From NCBI GenBank assembly GCA_003640385.1, contig RCAB01000155.1, forward strand, positions 3,668-67,667: DNA of 64,000 nt. The letters are read 5' to 3'. The translations under genes and the position numbers were made by a program. Positions 1 to 11,800 of the stretch are shown one piece after another (position 1 is the first letter of the stretch; the number at the start of each line of letters is the position of its first letter). Origin of the DNA: Setaria digitata (taxonomy: Eukaryota > Nematoda > Chromadorea > Rhabditida > Setariidae). The notes under the pieces were generated by a model. It saw only the letters and a list, made by a program, of their open reading frames with translations. It had not been told where the DNA came from and searched no databases.

Positions 1-1534
1 TTTTTTTTTTTTTTTTTCTTGTCTCTCTTGTTTTCATTCTTTTTTGATTTATTTCAATTGTATAAGAAGCATTTTTCATAATATATTAAAATATTAGTTA
101 ATAATTTGACAAAAAAAAAAAATTAAAAAAGATAGAAAAAAAAAAAAGAAGAAGAAAGAAATCACTTTGAACGTTGTTATAATTATTTTAAATGCTATAA
201 AACGGATGTTGATGTATTATTGATGCTAATAGTAATTATTTGATGATATTCAAATGAAAAAAAAAAAGAATAGAAAGTGAAAAATAAAAGTCTTAATTAA
301 TTAATAAATTACAAAGAAAAAAAAAAACACAGATATCTTAACAAAAAGAGTATTCAGTGCTTCTTGCTTTTTATTTTATTTTATTTTATTTTATTTTTTC
401 GTCTCCCAATTTAATTTCTTCAGCTGTTTGCCCACCTTTTCAATAAAAGAATGCAAATAAAAGAACTAATGAAGTGATAAAAAAAAAGAAAAAAAAAACA
501 ATAGGCAGAAAAAAAAAATGCTTCTGATTTTCGATAGAAAAAAAAAAAAAAAAATAAAAGAGAGGAAAGGAAAATAATAACGAAAAAAAGGATAGGAAAA
601 GGAATGCAAAAAAAAAAAAGTCGCTTTTGTTGTTGCTGAAAATTTCACATTTTAATTTTTAAAATTAGTGAAATTTAAAAAAAAAAAAAAAAAATCTTTT
701 GCCTAAATTGAAGCAACATTTTGTTGACGAGTAAATGCAGTTATTTTCCGTTAAGCAAATAGCAAATATCAAAGTATTCCAGATAATAAATATATTTATT
801 GTTTAGAATATTTTATCAAAGCATTCAACAATATTTTGTCAAATATTTTTGACAAAATATCTTCTTTTTTTTTTGCAAAAATGGAATTTATGATTGAAAT
901 ACTTGAAAGGAATTTATATTCCTATAAAAAGGAAGATACAAGTTTTGTTTTGTGATAATTAAATTAATATACCTCATTTTTTTTTTTTTTTAGCTACTGA
1001 ATTTGGAAAAAAAAAAAACGATTCTTTGCATTTATTTCCGAAAAAAACTTGAAGTAGAGTGAAAAAAAAAAATAAAGTATTTCTTTTCTTTTCTTTTTTT
1101 TTGTATTTTTGAAATTTAACTAATAGCCGAATAGTTAGAATTGATATTTAGGGATTATTTAAAATTTAACTGAAGTTTTTGCATATACACTAATAAATTA
1201 CTATTAATTAATTACAAAAAATAGATTGATTGGATTTTTTTTTTGTTTATTACAATCTGCAATACTTAGATATGAAAATTAAAAATTAGTAGTTAGAAGC
1301 AATTTGAAATTAAATTGAAATAGTCAATTTCCGATTAGGTTGTTGCCAAAGAATTTTGAGCAAAAATTGTTGGGAGATAGATTTTGGAAAAATCCAGATA
1401 ATTCTCGAAGGAATATGAGGCCAGATCAAATTAGGCCACCCTTAGGTACCACTTGGGACAGCATCAATTGTTACTTTTCTCTTATAATTTTCACGTCACA
1501 TCTCCTGTGAAAAAGGCTTAACATTTTCATTTAG
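1..1534. other. Low-complexity upstream region of the CLC gene
   Basis: A and T homopolymers and short AT repeats fill this stretch, including an (attt)n run near 370-395. The first exons of the CLC gene should lie here or to the left of the window. One open stretch at about 1342-1444 is flanked by splice-like sites, but its phase does not fit the next exon, so I did not call it. Confidence 0.6.
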
Positions 1535-4500
1535 CATCTCAATCAACAACGTGAAGTTACCGTGTTACGTGCAAAATATGATAAAAATTTATATTTATTA
1601 AGTGATCGTAAAATGTGTCTTTTTTTTTTTTTTTTTTTCATTTCTCATATTTGATTGAACTAATTAACGTTCCATTCATTAACTGTTTTTATTTCTATAT
1701 AAAGAAAAAACTTTTTTTTTTTTTGATAATTTATCATTATTTTCATTCAAATGATGCAATTTTTACGGATAATTTTGAGTAGTTCTTCAAAACTTTACCT
1801 AATTAATCATTTACAATTAAGGTCATTTGCAAAATGTTGTCCATTTTTTCGTAGAAGATTGGTTTCTATCTGCTGTGCTCGGTATTGTTACAGCAGCACT
1901 TTCAATTACAATGGATATAACCATTGAATATTTGCAGGAATGTTAGTTAATTAATTTTTTTTTTTTTATTCCAATTATAATTTTAGCAATTATGAAAATT
2001 TGACAATTATTCCTCATTTCATACTTAATCAAATTAAGCAATTCAATGTTTCAAAAAAAAAAAATCAATTGCTCGTAGTAATTAATTGGGAAAATATTTG
2101 ATAATATTGAATAATGAAATTAATTTTAATTCTAAATTTTAATCTTCTTTTTTTTTCGAACATGTTAAATGAAAAATTAGCTGTTAGCTTGGCAGCGATA
2201 GATGATGCCTGTAACTAAGCAAATAATTTTGCATGAAAGAAATTTCAGTTATGATATTCTAGTCAAACAAAAATAAAATTAATATTTGATGAAATATCCT
2301 GGAAAAAAGAAAAAAAAAAATTTTCCGAAAATAAAAAATCAAAGAATTTATTTTTGAATAGAAAAATGAATACGCAATAAAAATTAAAAAAAGAAAAGGA
2401 AATAACAAAATTTCATCAGAAAATTATCAAATTTTTATCTATTTGTAAGAATTTCTTACTTGAAAAATTAATTTATAAAAGAATGCCATACAGTTGGAAA
2501 TTATTTGCAAATGCTAGTTAATTAAAACGATTTTTTTTTTTGCTAAATTTACCAATAGTTTTTAGATAATTCAAGATATAATTACTGCCTAATTACCCAT
2601 TATAATTACTGTTCAGTAAGCATATTTGGTAATTAACAATTATTTCTTTTTTGATGACAATATTGTTGACAGATACTTGACAGAAAATTTTTTTCCCACC
2701 CATCGATAGTATTTCCACTGGTTTTTTTTTTTTTTTTTTTTTTTTTGAACCCAAACTTTAATTGACTTTCATTCCTTCTTTATTTTTTTTTTTTTAAATT
2801 TATTTTAGTGTTTAAAGAAATTTTTTCTCAGATAAAGAAAAACGGAAAAATGATAAAAATAAAAAAAAAATGGTTGAAATTTAATTCTATTATTGTGGAA
2901 TTCAAAAATATCATACTTACTTTTAAATATCATGTTTAATTTAAAATTTTTTTTTTAAAAAAAAAAGAAAGAAATTTACGTTTGTTATCAAATATTACGC
3001 TTTCAAATCCATATTACCTAGCAATACTATAATTTCAGATCATAGAATATAATTTATAAATATATCACAACGAATTATAAGTTATCATGTTTGATATAAA
3101 TTTAAAAAAAAAAAAAAACAGATACCAAAAAATTACAAAAAAAAAAAAAAAAACTTTTTATGCTTGTTCTCAAATATTACAAATTAATTCCTACTACAAT
3201 TTCAGATCATTTAATTTAAATATCAATTTTAGTACGGTTAATTAGTGTTACAATTTCAGATCATTTAATTTAAATATTAATTTTAGTACGTTTAATTAGT
3301 GTTACAATTTCAGATCGTATAATACTGTACAAATATACCATAACTAATTATCATTATTATGTAGCACTTTTCTCATGGGTAGCATATATTACCGTACTTA
3401 CCGGTGCTTCTGCCTTATTTTGTTACTGTTTTGCACAACAAGCTATTGGTATGTTAATTTTTTTTTTTTTTTTATAAACATGAAATTTCATTTTCAAAAT
3501 TAAAATTATATAATTTTTCGTTCAAGAAAAGAGTGAAAAAAAAAATGCATGATTGAAATTTTTAGAGAAAAAAAGTAAAAATTTGTTATCATTTTTGTTA
3601 TCAATATGTTATCATTTGTTATCATTTCAGAATTATTTTATTTTTTCCTTTTCTTTTGCTAATTTTTTATTTGCAAAATGATAAAAAAGAAAAGGTTTTT
3701 TTTTTTTTCTCATCAATGATTGATTCATCATTCAGGATCAGGTATTCCGGAATTAAAAGTTATAATGTGTGGTTTTAAAATGAAAAATTACTTATCGTTA
3801 CAAACAATGATTGGAAAAATTTTCGGTTTAACACTTGCTCTTGGTAGTGGTCTACCAGTTGGCAAAGAGGTTTTGATTTATATCTAAATTTTTTTTTTTT
3901 TTTTTTCAATTAATGTAACCTATACAAATTTACATACCTAATTTAATTAATTTGAAATTTTTAAGATTTGAAAATGAGAAAAAAATAATTCAGAAATGAA
4001 CTAATTCTAATGAAATAATAAAGAGAATAAAAAAAAAATTTTTTTAAATATGAAAATATTATATATACAAAAAAAAAAAAAAAATAAGTAAATGAAAATA
4101 TAAAAAAAAAAAACATTTTCTTCTCTCACTCCTTTCACTTCTCCTAATTCATTCTCGATTAATTTTTATTTCATATGCATTTTGATGAACATAATATTTT
4201 CAATTATATTAATTAATTATTTGCTAGTGTAGTAATTCTCTAATTCTCCTACTCGATCATTTGATTTCTTCTTTCTTTTACTCCCTTCTTTTTTTTTTTT
4301 TGTTTAAAAAAATATCCTAATTATTGTTTTTCCTTTTTCTTTTCCGATTCAAAAATTTTCCAAAAAAAAAAAAAAAAGAATCTAATAATTTGCACAATAA
4401 TAAGCTATTTCATTANGCAAAAAAAAAAACAAAAAAAGAATCTAATAATTTGCACAATAATAAGCTATTTCATTAATTTAATACTGCAAAATGTTAAACT

Positions 4501-5848
4501 TCCTAACTTATTAATTATTCATTAATGCGGCAATTTTTCCATTCAGTCATGTAATTCCTTTCTTGATCCAAATTTCTCTTTTCTTTTTGCTAATTTTTTA
4601 TTTAAAATTTTGCAAAAAAAATTTTTTTTTTTGTATAATTAAATTTTTTAGGGACCATTTGTGCATATTGGAGCAATTGTTGCATCACTGTTAACAAGAA
4701 TTACCTCAGCCTGTCGTTATCAGGCATTTTTCTCGAGTGAGGGACGTGAAATGCAAATGCTTTCATCGGGATGCGCAGTCGGTATTGCATGCACATTTTC
4801 CGCACCTGCTGGTGGTAAGTACTGGCATCATTTAGATTTATTAATTGGCTAGTTGATTAATTAATTAATTAATTAACTAACACTGGTCAATTGATTCTGA
4901 TTAATTAATTCTCAACTGTCACTGTTTGACGGACGTGAAATGCAAATGTTTTCATTGGGATGCGCAGACGGTATTGCATGCACATTTTCCGCGCCTGCTA
5001 GTGGTAAGTAGCGGTATAATTAGGTTTATTAATTGGCTGATTATATTAATTAGTTAATACTTATTCATCAGTTTGCACTGGAGTTTAAATCAACTGATTC
5101 TAATTAGTTTAATTCTGAACTATTATTATTTGACGCTAAATATTTCCATTTTTTATTAATTAACTAATTCTTATTTATAATTATTTTGCGTACTCAAATC
5201 CGAATTAATTAGTATTGTTCGGTTAGTTAATTAAACCCTTTTTGCCATTATTTTGCACTTAAATTTGGGTTAGTTAATTTTATCTTCTTCACAAAAATAA
5301 TTCCTAATTTTTTTCTTTTTGCCAAAAAAAGGAAAAGGACGGAGAATTATGAAAGATAGGAAGAAGGAACTGATGGTGAAAAAAAAAAATATAAGTGGTA
5401 TTAATTTGATAAACTGTGATTTGAAATGTAATTTAATGCAGTGATTTTGATTTAGAATGAACAAAAGGTAATAAGTTTTAATTAAAAATGTAATTTAGTA
5501 AATATTTAAAGTTACACAAAAAAAAAAAATGAGTGCATAATTTGAATTAAACTAAATTAGCTCAAAATTCATGAAACCAAAATGCAACTTAATTGAATAT
5601 AATTTAATATATATTAATTTACAATCAAATGACAAGAAAAAATTGGTAAGTTTCATAAAACTGTTACAATTTGTCCTATAAAATTTTTGTACTTTTCAAA
5701 AAAAAAAAAAAATATTTTTTTTTTCTTTTCTGTTTCTTTTTACACTTAAATTGTATTCAACTTTAAAATATATTAACATTAAATTATAAATTTGCTAAAT
5801 TATATTTTTTGTTTAATTTTTTTGCATTAATTAAAAAATTTAATTTTT

Positions 5849-5888
<40 letters not shown>

Positions 5889-8800
5889 GCAGTATTGTAC
5901 GGTATCGAATCAACATCACGATTTTTTGCCGTACGAAATTATTGGCGTGCATTTTTTGCGACAACATGCAGCGCGCTGATTTTTCGTTTCGCTAATGCTG
6001 CCATTATACCGCCTGAAATTGGTTTTAATTTTTAATGAAATTTTTATAAATTTAAATTTAAAAAGCACGTACACACACACACACACATGTATATATATAT
6101 ATATACAGTTGCTTAATGAATTAATTGTTCTAAAGAAAAGGAAAAAAGGAAAAGCGAAAAAAAATTTTTTTTTTTCTTATTTTACAAAACATAATATTAC
6201 CATTTGTATTAAAAAAAAAAAAAAATAATATTAATTACATTTAAGAAAGAAAAAAAAAATATTAATAAAAATCAAAAATAGAAAAGGAAAAACAAGCGAA
6301 GAATGCAATTTTGTTTTGTTTTTTCTTTTTATATTCATTTATTTAGTACAATTTTTGTAATCAAAACTTTAATTATGCTTTTTTTGGCTGAGACAAAATT
6401 TTCGATTTAAAAATTAGATTTTTTTTTTTTCCATGTGAGCATTTTAATTTTAGCAAATTGTGATTAATTTTGTTTTAGGATTCTTTTTTTTTTTTAATTA
6501 ATAATTTGCAATTTTCGGTATTTGTATATTATTCAATTGATATTTAGTAATTTTTTTTTAAATTAATGCAAGGAACAAAATTGTGTATTTTTCTAAAAAT
6601 TTTTTCTTTTTTTTTTTTTTTTTTTTTTTCAGCTGGTACCATAACAGCATATTATCAAACTTACTTTCCAAGTTCGGTATTTGTTGTGGAAGAATTGCCA
6701 GTCTTTGCTCTTATTGGGTGCATATTTAATTGCTAATTAATCAATTTTAACACAGCCACTGTTTAAATGTGAAATTTAAACTGTAAAATTTAAAAAATTA
6801 ATGCAAACTCCAAATTTTTTAATTTTTATGTCAATGATTGAGTAGAATAATTTGTTGTACAAATAATCAGGAGCGGTCTTCTGATGTGATTATTCAATAA
6901 TTTATACTATCTAAATTAACAAAAATGGGAAAGAAATGACTGATGCTAATGTATTAATGATTTAATTGTAACAATTAATGATGGGATAAAATTGAGGCGA
7001 GCTTTCTCAAAAGTTTTCTAATTTAATTATTAATTTAATTTTGGCATTATTTTTAAATTTTAGTGTATTTTCGGGTTTATTTGGTGCATTTTTTGTATTC
7101 ATCCATAGGCGTATTGCTTTATTCAGGGAGAGTAATCGCTTATATTTGCATATTTTCGGGAAAAAGTATGCTAAGTTTGAGCAGAATTATTTTTATTCTC
7201 ATTTAAATCATTAGAAAAGAATATATATTAATTTAATTTCCTGGCTATCATCTAAATTCGAATAGATATTTACTTTTATTTCCATTTTATTTCAGTAAAA
7301 TTTTAGCTCCTTTTATTTCTTTTTACGAAAAAATTTTTCATTTCTTTTAATCATTAATTAAATTTTATCTTTGTTAAATTTAATTAAATTAAAAGATGGA
7401 AAGTTTTTAGTCCATTATTTTTTACACTATTTATGGCAGCTATCGTTGGCATACTTACAAATCCTGATGGAACTGGACGTTATTTCGCCGGAAAGGTATT
7501 CCATAATTTATTCATTTCTTGAATAATTGGTTAACTTCTTATTAATTGATAATGAAGCAACAAGCCATGCAGAAAATTATCGCAAAAAAAAAAAAAAAAG
7601 AAAAGAAAAAGTAAAGAAAACGATTTTATTCTTTTATGTGTTATTTTGAACTGAAAGGTAAATATAAAATAACTTGCTCATCCTATAACATACGTTTCTT
7701 CCATGAATTAAGCGTGATATACGTAATCTACGTGGCATAATGCGGTGCTACGCGGATTACGTATATTACGCATAATGTAACATGCGTAATATGCGTTGTA
7801 AATGTATGGGAGTGAATTGTTTCTCATGTAACATTTACGTTAGTTAGTAATTTTTTTTTTTCTGATAATTATTTTTTCCTTTTTTTCTTTCCCTTTTAGA
7901 TATTTTAATTTTGCATTTCATAATAAAGTTATGAAATTCGAATCACGCACTTCATTGCAATTGCAAACTTTAGAACATAATACATCACGTAATAATGAAC
8001 GTTACTTGACGTTACGTAACGTGTATTTTCAGTTAACATTCCGTGAAACATTGGCAGATTTTATTGCAAATTGTACATTTATGTTATCAAATGTAACTGC
8101 TGAAGGTTGCTCAAAGGATCGGCTAGAGCATTGGATTGGAATTAATAATGAATTTAGTGTTTTGTACAGTTTGGGAATTTATTTTTGTGTTTATGTAAGT
8201 TTCTTGAAACTTTTCATTTCTAAAAATTATTTGAAAATTTTCACGATTAAAACCAAAATTTATAATTTTTTTTTTTCCAAAATAATTAGTACATTTGGTG
8301 TTAAATTTTTTAATTACTTTCTTTTGAAAACCAAAAAAAAAAAAAGGATGGAAGTTTTAATGAGAGAAATTGGAAATGAACAAATCTGAATATGAAATGA
8401 TTCATACAAAAATTTTTTCACTAGCTAGACAAAATTATTTCAATCACTTATTTCGCGAAATAGATGAACTTTTTTTTTTTTTTTTTTTTTTCTTAATGAC
8501 CTTAATAAGATAATCAAAAAAAACGAAAAGAAAATGCTGCGCGCTTCTTAATCACCGTAACAAATTAAATAATTAATTTATCACATTTCTTTCTTCGGCT
8601 ATTTCTCTGTTTCTAATTGTTCATTCGTTTTTTTTTTTTTTTTTTTCAATTATTTATTTATTTATTTTTTCTTTCTGTAAAATAGTAAATAAAAGAAAAA
8701 AAAAATTAAAAAAACGAAAAATGTAAAGTTTCGAATTTCTTCTTTTCAAAGTTCTCAATAATTTTTATATTTTTCATTCTTTTTCAGTTTTGTCAAGAAA

Positions 8801-11800
8801 AAAAAAAAGAAAGAAAAAAAAAAAATGAAGCTGATGGTTTAATTTAATAAGTATTGGAATGAAAGATATTCAATAAAAAGCTGCTAATGGTTAATTTAAT
8901 AGTTATTCAAATGAAAGATATTTAGTAATTCAGTTTCTTCTCGTTGCAATATGCGTTTCATTAGCGGTACCAGCCGGTATATTTGTTCCATCATTTGTTA
9001 TTGGTGCTTGTGGTGGTCGTTTAATTGGTGAAATAATGGCACTGGTATATCCGCATGGAATTCGCGGTCCCGATGGTCCACAAATATTTCCCGGTCTTTA
9101 TGCTGTTGTTGGTTCGTTTTCCTTTTTCATTAATTAAATTTCTAAGTAAATTAATTCAAATTTATTTCCTCATTCTTCATGTAATCAAAGAGTTAGTTTG
9201 AAAGTGATAGTATTTAAATGATTGAAGAATTATTTTTGAATTTTCAGGCTAAGTCATAGTTAAGAAGTTAATTATGCTCTGTTTATTATTATTTATTAAT
9301 TAATTAAATTTCTGCAATTAATATTTTTTATTAATTGATTAAATTGCCAGCCAATTAGTTAATATGTTTAAAATAAATAAGAAAAGTTTTAATTGAATTA
9401 AAATAATAATAAAAAAAAGAGAAAAAAGAATATTGATAATTTAACATGTTTTATTGATAATTTAACATGTTTAAATGTAATAATTTATTTGCTACTATAT
9501 TTACCAATTAATTAATTTACTTACCGATTATTTGATACATTGCTGATAAATGATACTATAAAAGTAAATTGTATTTATTTAAAATTTTTTTTTTCTTAAA
9601 TTGTACTCATTTTAAATATATTAACTAATTAGTAAATGATTTAATTAGTATGTTTTTTTTAATTAAAAGAAAAAGAAAGAAAAGTGAAAAGAACTCTTTC
9701 TCATGGATGATTAACTGTTTATTGATAATTTAACATGTTTAAATGTAATAATTTATTTGCTACTATATTTACCAATTAATTAATTTACTTACCGATTATT
9801 TGATACATTGCTGATAAATGATACTATAAAATATAATTTAGTTGAATTTAAATTTAGAAAATCACTTACCGCTTGAGTTCATATGTCTAAAATAAATGTG
9901 CTTTAATCGCAATTAAAATTACTAATTAATTGAATTACCTACCGATAAATTGATATCCTTTAATGTAATTTAGTCGCATTTAGATTTATTAATTAATGAA
10001 AAAAGTTGAAGCAAAAGAAAAAAATACCTATTGCATTACTAATTTATGTTCTATCATTCTAATTTATCAAAATGAAATTTAAATTCATTTCAATTTTTCC
10101 ATTTCATTTTAGGAGCAGCAGCTTATACAGGTTCGGTAACACATTCACTTTCCATTGCTGTTATTGTATGTGAAACAACGGGTCAACTTTCGCCTTTATT
10201 ACCAGTTTTGGTTTGTTTTATAATTTCTTTTTTCCGGATCAATCGGTTCATTTATTTTCTATTATCCTAGAATTTCCGGTTTTTTTTTTCCTCTTTTGAT
10301 AATAATATTTGTGTATAGTGTTTTGCATAGATGAATAGAAGAATTTAGGAAATGATGGAAAATTATAAAAATATCAATTTACTCAAAATCTAAATTTGAA
10401 AATTGTTACAATTTAATTTAATTTATGCTTTTTTGATTATTCTGCCTGCAAATTATGGAATATTTTCAGATTGCATTAATGATTGCTAATGCAATAAGTA
10501 GTTTTTTGCAACCATCAATTTATGAAAGTATGATTGAAATTAAAAATTTACCGCATTTAGCTGACTTACCACCTTCTCGAGTCAGGTATCTCATTTTAAT
10601 TTTATTGTAATTATTGTAATTTCATTTACCCAGTGATTAGAATTTTACCCTTCAATCAGCAAATTTTACAAAGGACCATGTGAATTAATTACATTATATA
10701 TTTATGAAAAAAAAAAAAAGCAATTATTGACATCATAGTTGTTAATTAGTTCATGGTGCAATATAGAGAGCCATGTAATCATTAATAATTAATTCATGAT
10801 GCTATTACAAGAACAGTATTGTCGTACTTAGCAATTATTTTTAGATGAAATTTTATAGGATAAAATATATTAGCATGCATAATTGATATGATGAAATGTT
10901 TTATTAGCGATTGAGAAATTATCAAAAAGTATGTTATCAGTGTTAATTAGTCCAACATTAAGTTCATGCAAATTCTATTTCTCAAATTAAATTTTAATTT
11001 TCAGTGTTCATAAGTTAAAAGTTGAAAATATAATGATTCATAATGTGCTCTGTATAACCAAATCTACAACATACGGTGAACTCAGGGAACTTCTAATTGC
11101 AACACCACATTTTCGATCATATCCGCTTGTTACTGATTCTAGTACGTTTCTTCTTTATCAGTCTAATTTTTGATATATCAGTTCACTCAGCTGATAATTG
11201 TTTCATCCATTCGTTCATATATGCTAATTTCTTGAAAATTCTATCAAAATTTCTGATATATTTTTGTAAAATATAACCATCTACATAATTGTTTTTTATC
11301 GACTTTTATCAATTAAAATGATACTGAAAAAATCTGAACAGCTGTTTTTGAGATTTTGCATGAATTACATTTAAAGTTTCAATTGATTTGACAAGAACTG
11401 ATAACATTCCATAAAATTGAAGTGAAGAATTTGATACAATTGATAAAAATGATGCTCATATGATTCTTCCTTATCAGCTACTCTCTCAAATTTTATTTAC
11501 TCTATCATTTAATCCCGTACATTTAATACATCTAATGCTTAATAAGCTTGAATTTTAATCTAAATTTTTCAATTAAGAAGTTGATTTTCAAAAAAAAAAA
11601 AAATTAATTTCAGAATCGAAAATTTTACTTGGCTCAGTGGCACAAAAATATTTGAATTATTTGTTGCATGAGAAATTAGGCCCAGACTCGGTGACTGATC
11701 GTCGTAAAAATAATACAACCTCGGATTTGCTTCATCATATAAGACGAAATTCACGACTAAGTGCTAATAATTTGTTAACTGATCGAAATATAAGTGGTAA

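Noticed and set aside
466..648. Minus-strand 60-codon frame
   Set aside because: Phe/Lys frame produced by A and T homopolymers.
1342..1444. Open stretch upstream of the CLC gene as an N-terminal exon
   Set aside because: Splice-like edges exist, but no donor gives the phase 0 needed by the exon at 1535, and the residues match nothing I know.
7931..8032. Upstream extension of the CLC exon with its own ATG
   Set aside because: Homology and a good TTTTCAG place the exon start at 8033; kept only as a note.
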